From assembly GCA_013140715.1 (NCBI GenBank), contig JABFSG010000030.1, positions 1-46,293 on the forward strand: a stretch of 46,293 nucleotides of DNA, given 5' to 3'. Every line of letters starts with the position of its first letter. Positions within the stretch are counted from its first letter, which is position 1. Source of the DNA: Nitrospiraceae bacterium. Lineage in GTDB: Bacteria; Nitrospirota; Nitrospiria; Nitrospirales; Nitrospiraceae. The position numbers and the translations under genes are program-made. This document shows positions 36,959 through 44,845 of this stretch, one piece after another. Below the pieces are notes generated by a model, which saw nothing but the letters and a program-made list of their open reading frames with translations, was not told the origin of the DNA and did no database searches.

Positions 36959-37762
36959 ATGGTACGAGATGGGAGTCAACCAAACGAACGGGGAACAGGC
37001 CGCAGATCAACCACACCTCGCCTTCCCGGCACTCTCTATGTCGTCGGCACGCCGATTGGACATCCAGATGATATCACCCTGCGAGCCCTTGCCGTACTGC
37101 GACGTGTCTCGCTCGTTGCCTCAGAAGACCCTCTCATAACTCAGGCCCTTCTGGCCCATCATGGTATTGCCGCAACAGTCACAAGCTACGGGCCGTTCAA
37201 TCGCCACGAGAAAGTTCTGTTGCTTTTGCATCGACTTACGCAAGGACAGGATATCGCCCTTGTCTCAGATAACGGCACCCCCATCATATACGACCCAGGT
37301 AGTCTATTGGTGGCTGCCGCCCATTATGCAGGAATTCCTGTCAGGGCCATTCCCGGTCCCTCGACTTTGACAGCAGCAACGGCCATCTCAGGATTTTCTG
37401 GCGATGCCATCGTCTTCGAAGGATGCCTTCCCTCGACCAATCAACAGCTTGCACAATACCTTTCCCACCTCCGCAAGGAGAAAAAAACTCTTGTCTTTTA
37501 TGTAGCGCCACGAGCCCTCAGGGGGTTACTGAAAACTCTCACCAGGACTCTCCCCACAAGACAAACGGTTATCGCAATGAATCTCACAACGGAGAAAGAG
37601 ACGCTTAGGCGCGGAAGACCGGATAAGTTGCTCGATCAAATCGGGCGAGTGGCCATGGACTCAGCGGTCACAGTTGTCATTGAAGGGTATCGGGCGGGAT
37701 CGCATAGAAAGAAGATATTTCAAAAAACTCTTCCTACGACTCATCTTCACGGCGACGGATGA
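36959..37762 (+). CDS. RsmI-like tetrapyrrole-methylase-family methyltransferase, diverged
   Basis: The 267-residue protein follows the plan of RsmI, which puts a 2'-O-methyl on C1402 of 16S rRNA. It has LYVVGTPIGHPDDITLRAL (26-44), the substrate loop IPGPSTLTAATAISGF and FEGCLP. Two family blocks are changed: the usual EDTR is EDPL (56-59) and SDAGTP is SDNGTP (103-108). The basic N-terminal extension of about 20 residues is also unusual. It may still methylate rRNA, or act on another target. The end overlaps the convergent TusA-like gene by 29 bases. Confidence 0.82.
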   Translation: MVRDGSQPNERGTGRRSTTPRLPGTLYVVGTPIGHPDDITLRALAVLRRVSLVASEDPLITQALLAHHGIAATVTSYGPFNRHEKVLLLLHRLTQGQDIALVSDNGTPIIYDPGSLLVAAAHYAGIPVRAIPGPSTLTAATAISGFSGDAIVFEGCLPSTNQQLAQYLSHLRKEKKTLVFYVAPRALRGLLKTLTRTLPTRQTVIAMNLTTEKETLRRGRPDKLLDQIGRVAMDSAVTVVIEGYRAGSHRKKIFQKTLPTTHLHGDG

Positions 37763-37979
37763 GTATTCGATAGGACCCTTCGATGCGATCTTGTGAAACA
37801 ATGGTGTGCCCCTCATTGCTCACACTGCGCGGGACATTCCGGATCGGATCTCCATCATCCAACAACACTGAAAGAACCTGCCCCTGTTCCATCGCTTCCA
37901 ATTTCAACTTCGTCTTGACGAAGTTATAGGGACAAATGACTCCCCGTAAATCCAACTCGGCGTTTGGTTGATCAGTCAC
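37734..37979 (-). CDS. TusA/SirA-like sulfur carrier family protein
   Basis: The 81-residue protein matches the small TusA fold: LDLRGVICPYNFVKTKLKLE at the start, then LLDDGDPIRNVPRSVSNEGH. The active Cys is residue 16. Classical TusA has CPxP, but here the motif is CPYN, the version common in TusA-like proteins outside tRNA thiolation. It probably carries sulfur as a persulfide or interacts with a dehydrogenase. The start is GTG with AAGGAA upstream. It stands alone, facing the RsmI-like gene. Confidence 0.88.
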   Translation of the reverse strand: MTDQPNAELDLRGVICPYNFVKTKLKLEAMEQGQVLSVLLDDGDPIRNVPRSVSNEGHTIVSQDRIEGSYRILIRRREDES

Positions 37980-38068
37980 CGCATCTGTTCCTTTCGATTG
38001 TGGGAATACATCCTATATAAAGAACCGGCGGCCCTGTAAGAACTCATCATGGGCTCGGCTGTACATAC

Positions 38069-38100
38069 AAAAAAGAAGGGGCAGCACAGCGCTGCCCCTT
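38069..38100 (-). terminator. Rho-independent terminator
   Basis: On the minus strand the stem AAGGGGCAGC / GCTGCCCCTT (ten base pairs, five-base loop) is followed by CTTTTTTG. It ends the transcript of the exported-protein gene at 38129-38884, 29 bases after its stop. Confidence 0.92.
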
Positions 38101-38128
38101 CCTCCACGTTCACGGAATCTGTCTCGGC

Positions 38129-38884
38129 TTAATTCTGACCCTTGACCAAATTTGGCTTGTTATAGTCCGCCCCGTAATCGGACTTGTTTCCGACCGCATT
38201 GCCCCATCCTGGTTGCGGTTCACATTGCCAGCAAGGAGCTGCACCGGTATATTCGCCGACGGGGCTCGTGATACCGGAATCGATCTTACCGGGAAGAACA
38301 GAACCGGCGATACCGCCGGTAATCCCTCCACGATTCGTCGCAATCGCACGCTCACTCTCAGGATCCGGACGCTGCCCAAGGCCTCCAAACCCCTGCTTCG
38401 TGGCATCGACGTGGGTCACATAGGTCTCAATCACAAACTTCTTTCCCGTACCATATGGTTGATGGGCCGTGGTTTCTTCCATCACTTGAATCGTGATGTC
38501 GTCACCGATATTGAGATTCTTAATGGCCTGCATGTTCGAACGGTCTGTGAGGTACAGGGTCATGATGGTACGGGCACCGTACCCTGACTTACCTTCCTGC
38601 CCTTCGTCGAATATTTTCCCTGCTCCACCTGTTTCAATCATGAGCCTGTGTTGCGCCAAGTCGATGGCAAACAACCGACCATAGACTGTTTCCGGCTGCG
38701 ATAATCGATCTAGAAAATTGGTTCGATCGAAAGTGGTCACGCGAGTGCTCGACCCCGACACATCGCCGACCCCTTCACCGACCCCCAATCCAGATTGATT
38801 CGTTTGCAAACGCTCTTGAGCCATTGACACACCTACGGAACCGACAAAAATAATTGCCGCTCCTAGTGCCAACACGTTACGCAT
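38129..38884 (-). CDS. Exported protein of unknown function
   Basis: The 251-residue product has a Sec signal peptide, with likely cleavage after GVSMA near residue 22. The mature part has a small beta-rich core (about 65-160) with YGRLFAIDLAQHRLMIET and NIGDDITIQVMEE, similar in feel to an OB or SH3-like barrel. A flexible Gly-rich tail contains a CWQC pair at 218-221 that could form a disulfide or bind metal. I recognise no family. AGGAGG six bases before the ATG suggests strong translation, and the gene has its own terminator, so it is likely a single well-expressed gene. Confidence 0.85.
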   Translation of the reverse strand: MRNVLALGAAIIFVGSVGVSMAQERLQTNQSGLGVGEGVGDVSGSSTRVTTFDRTNFLDRLSQPETVYGRLFAIDLAQHRLMIETGGAGKIFDEGQEGKSGYGARTIMTLYLTDRSNMQAIKNLNIGDDITIQVMEETTAHQPYGTGKKFVIETYVTHVDATKQGFGGLGQRPDPESERAIATNRGGITGGIAGSVLPGKIDSGITSPVGEYTGAAPCWQCEPQPGWGNAVGNKSDYGADYNKPNLVKGQN

Positions 38885-39000
38885 GTGCTGCCTCCTCGGT
38901 GAGATGTAACGGTATATATGAAAGTGAAATGGAAAGTGAACTGCCGACCACGAAAGATGGGACCGATATCATAATTTGTAGCTTCTTCATCACGTTACAT
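38885..39000 (-). promoter_or_regulatory. Upstream region of the exported-protein gene
   Basis: On the plus strand GAAAGTGAA occurs at 38920-38928 and again at 38932-38940, a 12-base period close to one helix turn. A TATATA stretch lies beside it (about 38913-38918) and might be the -10 box on the minus strand with TTCACT as a weak -35. The tandem repeat may bind a regulator. Also ATGTAACG (38903-38910) and CGTTACAT (38994-39001) are an inverted pair. Confidence 0.35.
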
Positions 39001-39131
39001 TGGGGACTATAGGCTACCCTCTCGAACATGTCAACCAGGTAGATAAGCGTTTACACGATTTGAGCTCGGGTACCATCCGATCGCTTCGAGTTGATCAACA
39101 GCCGTCCCATTCTCTGGCACATGTGGACGGA

Positions 39132-39218
39132 TGGTGCCCAGAGGGAGGGTCGAACTCCCACTCTCTTGCGAGAACCGGATTTTGAGTCCGGCGCGTCTGC
39201 CAGTTCCGCCATCCGGGC
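39132..39218 (-). tRNA. tRNA-Leu (anticodon CAA)
   Basis: The minus strand folds as a class II tRNA of 87 bases including an encoded CCA. The acceptor arms GCCCGGA and TCTGGGC pair fully with one G-U, then discriminator A and CCA follow. The anticodon stem CCGGA/TCCGG encloses CTCAAAA, with anticodon CAA reading UUG. A variable arm lies between it and the T arm GGGAGTTCGACCCTCCC. The structure has no evident defect. No terminator was seen after it. Confidence 0.97.
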
Positions 39219-39241
39219 ATATCCATTTCACACGGCGAATC

Positions 39242-39270
39242 TTCATAGCATGAAGTCATGCGTCGGTCAA
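39242..39270 (-). promoter_or_regulatory. Sigma-70 promoter for tRNA-Leu
   Basis: The minus strand has TTGACC (39270-39265) and TATGAA (39247-39242) separated by exactly 17 bases, with the tRNA 5' end 23 bases after the -10 box. The -35 matches five of six and the -10 four of six consensus bases. Confidence 0.65.
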
Positions 39271-39360
39271 TCTGCGCCCCTCTTTCCTTAGCACGATCGG
39301 AGTGCTACAATCCCCGACTCGTAACTCCTATCACCAACCATGCGGAAGGACTCTCATACC

Positions 39361-39639
39361 ATGGCGGACGTCCAGTGTGTCACGTGCGGACAAGCAGGAG
39401 AAAGTATCACAGACACCCTCTTCATGGGAAAACTTGAAACCGAAATCAAGGCCAAGGTTTGTAAGCCATGCTGGAAAAAATGGGAGGGCATGCGGGTCAT
39501 GGTCATCAATGAGTATCAAGTCAATCTGGGCGAAGAAAGCGGCAGAGAACTCGTGAAGAAACAGATGAAGGCCTTCCTCAAACTCGGTGAACAAACCGAT
39601 ACAGGGAAACTGGATCAGAACTATCGCCCACCAGCCTAA
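39361..39639 (+). CDS. YggX-like Fe(II)-trafficking family protein with CxxC pairs
   Basis: The 92-residue product matches the YggX fold along its C-terminal two thirds: WKKWEGMRVMVINEYQVNL, then GRELVKKQMKAFLKLGE. YggX proteins help protect iron-sulfur clusters and handle labile iron. Unlike classical YggX, which has one Cys, this one has two CxxC pairs (Cys6/Cys9 and Cys34/Cys37), spaced like a zinc or iron knuckle. The ATG at 39361 has AAGGA ten bases before it; a start at 39340 is also open. The gene stands alone between the tRNA and the nuclease-like genes. Confidence 0.82.
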   Translation: MADVQCVTCGQAGESITDTLFMGKLETEIKAKVCKPCWKKWEGMRVMVINEYQVNLGEESGRELVKKQMKAFLKLGEQTDTGKLDQNYRPPA

Positions 39640-39822
39640 GCCCAGAGCTCTGTTGGGCAGATGAAGGTTCTGATTGCCAGGATCTCCCGTGAATTTCTCC
39701 AGCGATCTCGCAGGCTTCGTTGACAGGCCGATTTGTGAAATGCTAGATTGCTTCCCTGGTCCATCCAGCGGGATGATCAGCATTTCCATACCATTTTAGG
39801 TTTGAGAAAAAGGCCTTTCGCC

Positions 39823-40278
39823 GTGCTTACACAGTTACAGATAAAAGGACTGATGTTCGACCCCTCTAATAATGCCTATATCGTGGTGTTGCGCGACGAT
39901 GAACATTCCGACATGCTCCCCATCTGGGTCGGCAAGTCCGAAGCAGGTGCGATCAGTATGGCCCTCGAAAACGTCACACCGCCCCGGCCGATGACGCACG
40001 ACTTTATGAAGTCGCTTCTCGATGCGTACGACGCGAAAGTGATCAGTGTCGTCATTACAGACTTATCCGAGCATACGTATTTTGCAAAAATCCATCTGAT
40101 GTACGAAGATTCGGAATACACCGTCGACGCAAGACCCAGCGACGCTCTTGCCATAGCGCTGCGGAGCAACGCACCAGTATTTGCGAATGATTCTGTCATC
40201 ACCAAACAGAGTTCCGATGAGCTCAAACAGTGGCTGGAAAATCTCAAGCCGGAAGATTTCGGTAAGTTGGATTCCTGA
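39823..40278 (+). CDS. Bifunctional nuclease (DUF151) family protein, first copy
   Basis: The product is about 151 residues from a GTG at 39823. The family signature is present: LMFDPSNNAYIVVLRD, LPIWVGKSEAGAISMALE, RPMTHDFMKSLLDA and YTVDARPSDALAIALRS. Members show DNase and RNase activity in a few organisms and are otherwise of unclear role. An upstream ATG at 39748 adds 25 unlike residues and was not preferred; the 183-bp gap before it shows nothing else. It is followed 19 bp later by a second family member. Confidence 0.88.
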   Translation: MLTQLQIKGLMFDPSNNAYIVVLRDDEHSDMLPIWVGKSEAGAISMALENVTPPRPMTHDFMKSLLDAYDAKVISVVITDLSEHTYFAKIHLMYEDSEYTVDARPSDALAIALRSNAPVFANDSVITKQSSDELKQWLENLKPEDFGKLDS

Positions 40279-40297
40279 TCCGACAGAGCGCACGATT

Positions 40298-40795
40298 ATG
40301 AGCAATCTCGATTTACCCAAAGAGCAAGACCTGGTTGAATACCGGGTGGATCGACTCCTTGAGGAAGCCGATACCGACACCAGGATCGTCGTCCTATCAC
40401 GACAAGGCGATAGCCTCGATACGTTTCCGATTTGGGTCGGCGCTGCGGAGGGTAACGCCATAAAACTAGCGCTCGATACCATGATTACGCCACGGCCCAT
40501 GAGCCATGATTTGATTAAGAGCTTTGCCGAGCATCTGAACATCACTATTCAGCGTGTCGTCATTGCGGACGTCAAGAACAGCACCTATTACGCCACTGTA
40601 TACGTCGCCAACAAAGGCGTGGAACGAACCATCGATGCCAGGCCCAGCGATGCCATCTCCTTGGCACTGCGCGCTCCTTGCCCGATCTACATCACCCACG
40701 ATGTGTTGAAACGACGGAGCACCACAAACCTTGACGCCTGGCTGGCAAAACTCGAGGCAAAACATATCGGGACCCCGGAAGTACAGGAAACTTGA
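40298..40795 (+). CDS. Bifunctional nuclease (DUF151) family protein, second copy
   Basis: The 165-residue protein has the same blocks as its neighbour: DTFPIWVGAAEGNAIKLALD, RPMSHDLIKSFAEHL and RTIDARPSDAISLALRA. The two are paralogs with clearly different sequence. The ATG at 40298 was chosen because the longer frame to 40181 lies inside the first copy. It lies directly ahead of rplM-rpsI, so the pair may be co-transcribed with ribosomal protein genes. Confidence 0.88.
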   Translation: MSNLDLPKEQDLVEYRVDRLLEEADTDTRIVVLSRQGDSLDTFPIWVGAAEGNAIKLALDTMITPRPMSHDLIKSFAEHLNITIQRVVIADVKNSTYYATVYVANKGVERTIDARPSDAISLALRAPCPIYITHDVLKRRSTTNLDAWLAKLEAKHIGTPEVQET

Positions 40796-40825
40796 TTCAC
40801 CGTAGTGAAGGAGCTGAATAGAACG

Positions 40826-41254
40826 ATGTCGACCTATATGCAAAAACCATTGGACGTGCAGGAAAAGTGGTACCTCGTGAATGCGGAAGGCAAAACCCTG
40901 GGACGATTAGCGGCACACGTGGCCGGAATATTGCGCGGCAAACACCGGCCGACCTTTACTCCCCATGTGGACATGGGCGACCATGTTGTGATTGTGAATG
41001 CGGAAAAAATCCATCTGACCGGCAACAAAATGGCCGCGAAGCTCTATCGCCACCATAGCGGATTCCCAGGCGGGCTCAAAACCGCAACGGCGCAGCATGT
41101 CTTTCGAAAGGATCCGACCGTGCTCTTAACCAAGGCGATTGAAGGCATGCTTCCCAAGAACCCACTAGGAAACCATATGGCGAAAAAACTCCGCGTCTAC
41201 GTCGGGCCTACCCATCCACACCAGGCACAGGGACCGGAACCCATTACTCTCTAA
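40826..41254 (+). CDS. rplM: 50S ribosomal protein L13
   Basis: The product is 142 residues from the ATG at 40826. Blocks [39 protein letters not shown] and [20 protein letters not shown] are the L13 signature, and the end is [11 protein letters not shown]. It binds 23S rRNA early in 50S assembly. AAGGAG lies about twelve bases before the start. rpsI follows after 36 bp, the usual pair. Confidence 0.97.
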   Translation: MSTYMQKPLDVQEKWYLVNAEGKTLGRLAAHVAGILRGKHRPTFTPHVDMGDHVVIVNAEKIHLTGNKMAAKLYRHHSGFPGGLKTATAQHVFRKDPTVLLTKAIEGMLPKNPLGNHMAKKLRVYVGPTHPHQAQGPEPITL

Positions 41255-41290
41255 TTCATCACCGCGAGCGAAACAAGGAGATAACGTAGC

Positions 41291-41683
41291 ATGGCAGTAG
41301 CGACTCAATATGCAACCGGGCGACGAAAATGCGCCATTGCCAGAGCCTGGGTCACCGGGCGGGCGGGTGAGATCACCATCAACGAACAACCGATTGAAAA
41401 GGCATTTCCACGACTGACCTTGCGACAGATCATTCAGTTCCCGCTCGAAATCGGCGGTGTCATGGGGCAGTACTCTATCAAGGCCACGGTACACGGCGGG
41501 GGACCGACCGGACAGGCCGGCGCCTTGCGTCATGCGATTGCTAGAGCGTTGGTGGAACTCAACCAACCCCTCCGTACGCCTCTGAAGAAGGAAGGCTTGC
41601 TGACACGCGATTCACGCGTCAAGGAACGGAAAAAATACGGACAGAAAGGCGCGAGAAAGCGCTTCCAGTATTCAAAGCGATAG
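41291..41683 (+). CDS. rpsI: 30S ribosomal protein S9
   Basis: The 130-residue protein has YATGRRKCAIARAWV at the start, GQAGALRHAIARAL in the middle, and the classic basic tail KKYGQKGARKRFQYSKR, whose last residues touch P-site tRNA. The ribosome-binding AAGGAG is eleven bases before the ATG. A strong terminator follows. Confidence 0.98.
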   Translation: MAVATQYATGRRKCAIARAWVTGRAGEITINEQPIEKAFPRLTLRQIIQFPLEIGGVMGQYSIKATVHGGGPTGQAGALRHAIARALVELNQPLRTPLKKEGLLTRDSRVKERKKYGQKGARKRFQYSKR

Positions 41684-41702
41684 ACAGCGGAGCCACGATG
41701 AG

Positions 41703-41735
41703 AAAAAGGGAAGGCTCCAGGCCTTCCCTTTTTTT
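41703..41735 (+). terminator. Rho-independent terminator after rpsI
   Basis: The stem AAAAAGGGAAGGC / GCCTTCCCTTTTT with a five-base loop runs into a T-run. It ends the nuclease-like/ribosomal transcript before argC. Confidence 0.93.
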
Positions 41736-41752
41736 GTCTACCAGGTACAACG

Positions 41753-42826
41753 ATGAAGAAGACACGAGTCGCCATCGCAGGGGCCAGTGGGTATGCCGGA
41801 GCGGAGCTCGTCCGACTGGCAGCCCTCCATCCCTACTTTGAACTCTATGCCGTCACATCGGAGAAGTCCGCAGGGACTCCTGTGGCATCTGTATTCCCTA
41901 GCCTAGCAGGCCTCGTGTCGCTCTCGTTTCAAGCTCTCTCCCCCGAAGCCTTGGCGGAACAGGCAGATGCGGTCTTTCTCGCCCTGCCCCACACTAAATC
42001 ATTGACGCCGGTCGCAGCCTGTATCCAAGCTGGAAAGCTGGTGGTGGACCTCAGCGCCGATTACCGGCTCAAAGACCCGGCAGTCTATGAACAGTGGTAT
42101 CGAACGCCGCATACCCATCCGGGGTTACTGAAGGATGCGGTCTACGGGCTTCCTGAAGTGCATCGCACCGCCATCGCCAAAGCCAAGTTGGTTGCGTCGC
42201 CTGGCTGCTATCCGACCGCAGCCGTTCTGCAATTGGCCCCGCTGTTTGCCCAAGACTTGGTGCAACTGCAGGGCGTCGTCATCGACGCAAAATCAGGCGT
42301 CTCCGGCGCCGGGCGAAGTCCGGCCCTTCCCTACCATTTTCCTGAGGCCCATGAGTCCATAGAGGCCTACAAGGTTGGGCAGCACCGCCACACCCCTGAG
42401 ATCGAACAAGAACTCAGCGCATTACAACGATGCCTGCCTCAATCGACGAAACCAGTTGCCGCACAACCAATCGTCACCTTCACACCGCACCTTGTACCGA
42501 TGAACCGCGGCATTTTGAGCACCGCCTACTGCCGACTGAAAAGTCCGATGGCGCTGCCAGATCTGCGCGATCTCTATCGAGACTTTTACAAAGGCGAGCG
42601 CTTCGTCCGGGTTCAGGAAGACATCATGCCGAATCCACGCTATATAAAAGGCTCCAACTATTGCGACATCGGTGTCTACCTCGACGCCCGATCTGGATCG
42701 GTCATCACCGTCGCCGCATTGGATAACCTTGTCAAAGGCGCCGCAGGCCAAGCCATTCAGGCCATGAATCTCATGCTCGGCTTCCCCGAGGAAACAGGCT
42801 TGACGGCTCCTGCCGCCTATCCCTAA
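41753..42826 (+). CDS. argC: N-acetyl-gamma-glutamyl-phosphate reductase
   Basis: The 357-residue enzyme reduces N-acetylglutamyl phosphate in arginine synthesis. The NADP-binding start VAIAGASGYAGAELVRLAAL is clear. The catalytic Cys is in VASPGCYPTAAVLQLAPL. KSGVSGAGRSP and FTPHLVPMNRGILSTAY are the other family blocks. Length is normal. The start is 18 bases after the terminator and has no strong ribosome-binding sequence. argJ follows after 32 bp, so the two are likely an operon. Confidence 0.97.
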   Translation: MKKTRVAIAGASGYAGAELVRLAALHPYFELYAVTSEKSAGTPVASVFPSLAGLVSLSFQALSPEALAEQADAVFLALPHTKSLTPVAACIQAGKLVVDLSADYRLKDPAVYEQWYRTPHTHPGLLKDAVYGLPEVHRTAIAKAKLVASPGCYPTAAVLQLAPLFAQDLVQLQGVVIDAKSGVSGAGRSPALPYHFPEAHESIEAYKVGQHRHTPEIEQELSALQRCLPQSTKPVAAQPIVTFTPHLVPMNRGILSTAYCRLKSPMALPDLRDLYRDFYKGERFVRVQEDIMPNPRYIKGSNYCDIGVYLDARSGSVITVAALDNLVKGAAGQAIQAMNLMLGFPEETGLTAPAAYP

Positions 42827-42858
42827 TCCTCAGTGAACAGATCGACTCTTTCACGACC

Positions 42859-44082
42859 ATGACCAAAAAAACTCCAACCACATCTCTGCGCTGCGGAGTC
42901 ACTGCCCCACAGGGTTTCCTCGCAGCAGGCATCCACTGCGGCATCAAAAAGACCGGCATCCTCGACCTTGCGCTTGTCGTCTCGGAGCACAGCGGTCCGA
43001 TTGCCGGCGTATTCACTCGCAACCAAGTTATTGCAGCACCGGTGATCGTCGATCGACTGCATCTGCGCAAGGGCATTGGACGAGCCATTCTCGTCAACAG
43101 TGGCAATGCGAACGCCTGTACCGGCGCCAAAGGATTGGCCGCCGCACAACAAACCGCCACGCTGCTCGCACAACGCATGGGTGTCCCCCAACATCATATA
43201 TTCATCGGATCCACCGGCGTCATCGGCCGTATTCTGCCGGTCAGTAAAATCGTTGCGGGAATACCGCCATTACTCGCTCGACTGAGCGACCGTGGAGGTC
43301 TCGATGCAGCTCGCGCGATCATGACCACCGATCTGCGCCCGAAATCCATCGCTCTTCAGGACACCATCGGCGGTCGCTTGATTACCATCGGTGGGATGGC
43401 CAAGGGCTCAGGAATGATCCATCCCAATATGGCCACGATGCTGGGCTATTTCACCACGGATGTTTCGATTACCGCTCACGCACTCCAGCAAGCTCTCACC
43501 CTGGCGGTGAACGAATCGTTTAACTGCATCTCGGTCGATGGAGATACCAGCACCAACGATACAGTTCTCTGTTTGGCCAACGGTAGAGCCAAGAACCCAA
43601 CGATCAAAGAAGGCACAGCTGCCTTTCGCCGGTTCTTGTCACTCCTGACCGAAGCCTGCCAATCCCTCGCGCTGGCAATCTGTCGCGATGGCGAAGGCGT
43701 GACCAAGGTCGTAAAAATTGAAGTCACCGGAGCAACCACTGTAGCCACGGCCCGACAAGTGGCCCACACCATTGCGACATCTAATCTGGTAAAGACCGCT
43801 CTGTTCGGCGAGGATGCCAATTGGGGCCGCGTTATGGCGGCGATCGGCCGAGCCGGTGTCCCGATTACTCCATCAAAAATATCTGTACTGTTTGGCGGGA
43901 TTCCAATGGTACAGCGAGGGGTTGGACTGGGACTCTCTGCTGAACGCAAAATTGCAAAGGTCTTTCGCCAGAAAGAATTTCCAATCACCGTGGGACTGGG
44001 ACAAGGCCGTCACCGGGCCCATATATGGACAACCGATCTCTCATTTGACTATGTCCGTATCAACGCAAGCTATCGATCTTAG
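42859..44082 (+). CDS. argJ: Glutamate N-acetyltransferase / amino-acid acetyltransferase
   Basis: The 407-residue protein is ArgJ, which moves the acetyl group from N-acetylornithine to glutamate. The self-cleavage site is in KGSGMIHPNMATMLGYF, where the Thr becomes the N-terminal nucleophile of the beta chain. Other blocks are VFTRNQVIAAPV, RAILVNSGNANACTG and DANWGRVMAAIG. Whether it also makes N-acetylglutamate from acetyl-CoA cannot be judged. It follows argC as usual. Confidence 0.97.
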   Translation: MTKKTPTTSLRCGVTAPQGFLAAGIHCGIKKTGILDLALVVSEHSGPIAGVFTRNQVIAAPVIVDRLHLRKGIGRAILVNSGNANACTGAKGLAAAQQTATLLAQRMGVPQHHIFIGSTGVIGRILPVSKIVAGIPPLLARLSDRGGLDAARAIMTTDLRPKSIALQDTIGGRLITIGGMAKGSGMIHPNMATMLGYFTTDVSITAHALQQALTLAVNESFNCISVDGDTSTNDTVLCLANGRAKNPTIKEGTAAFRRFLSLLTEACQSLALAICRDGEGVTKVVKIEVTGATTVATARQVAHTIATSNLVKTALFGEDANWGRVMAAIGRAGVPITPSKISVLFGGIPMVQRGVGLGLSAERKIAKVFRQKEFPITVGLGQGRHRAHIWTTDLSFDYVRINASYRS

Positions 44083-44163
44083 TACATGAGTGCAATTTGA
44101 CTTCTGGCGATGAAATAGGGCAACATAATGCCCCGATACCATCAATTACATTAATTACATTTG

Positions 44164-44169
44164 TATACT
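44164..44169 (+). promoter_or_regulatory. Possible -10 box of the 74-residue membrane protein gene
   Basis: TATACT matches five of six bases of the -10 consensus and stands in an AT-rich stretch (repeats of ATTACAT) 37 bases before the start codon. No good -35 is found at 16-18 bases upstream. Confidence 0.4.
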
Positions 44170-44206
44170 ATAGTCCTAACTCATCCATATCGGGAGGGAG
44201 ACTGAG

Positions 44207-44431
44207 ATGAAACGACTGGCAGCATTATCGGCCATATCGATCCTGGGATCGCCCGCGCTCGCCCTGGCAGAAGAACACAGTGCAGGGTATCGGGGAATCG
44301 GGATGCTGTACTATATTTTCATGGCCGCGATTTTGATCTACGGTGTCAACGATGCATTCGGTAAAAAAGCCATGTATGTGGCGGCGCCGATCATTATCAT
44401 CGGGTTCTATCTGCTATTGCCCGATAACTAA
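44207..44431 (+). CDS. Small membrane protein with signal peptide, unknown function
   Basis: The 74-residue product starts with a signal-like stretch ending ALALAEEHS, so it may be cleaved after Ala22. Two hydrophobic spans follow (about 31-48 and 53-71), separated by NDAFGKKAM. GGGAGGGAGACTGAG before the ATG is a strong ribosome-binding site, and the gene has its own terminator. It looks like a short, well-expressed inner-membrane protein. I recognise no family. Confidence 0.75.
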   Translation: MKRLAALSAISILGSPALALAEEHSAGYRGIGMLYYIFMAAILIYGVNDAFGKKAMYVAAPIIIIGFYLLLPDN

Positions 44432-44455
44432 ACGACTGCCGTCAGTCCATGCTGT

Positions 44456-44496
44456 AAAAAGGGGGAGCCGGCCTTGGCCGGCTCCCCCTTTTATTT
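44456..44496 (+). terminator. Rho-independent terminator
   Basis: The stem GGGGGAGCCGGCC / GGCCGGCTCCCCC (thirteen bases per arm) is flanked by A5 on the left and TTTTATTTT on the right, so it could end transcription in both directions, mainly plus. Confidence 0.93.
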
Positions 44497-44845
44497 TGCA
44501 ATTTCCGTTGAAGCAGAGATTAGGGTGGGAGGAGCGCGCACCTACCGAGGACAGCATAGGTACGGCGGTGATCTCGGCGGGACTTTAGGCTTCCCAGTCA
44601 AGCTGGGCCTGCACACCATCCCAACGCTCGATCCCCTGATGAACCATATTCCCTCGGGGCGTTAAGCTCCCCCCACAGAGATACGATATTCTTCCAATGC
44701 GAATCAGTCAAGCATTGGCACAGAAGAAAATATTCATAAGCTCAACTGCCTGCCCAAGATAATGAATTGCTATCGGCGTGCGTAAGCATAGATTCAGAAA
44801 CTCTAACTAGCCGATCTCCTTTTCTCCTCTGAACATCCAGAGAAA

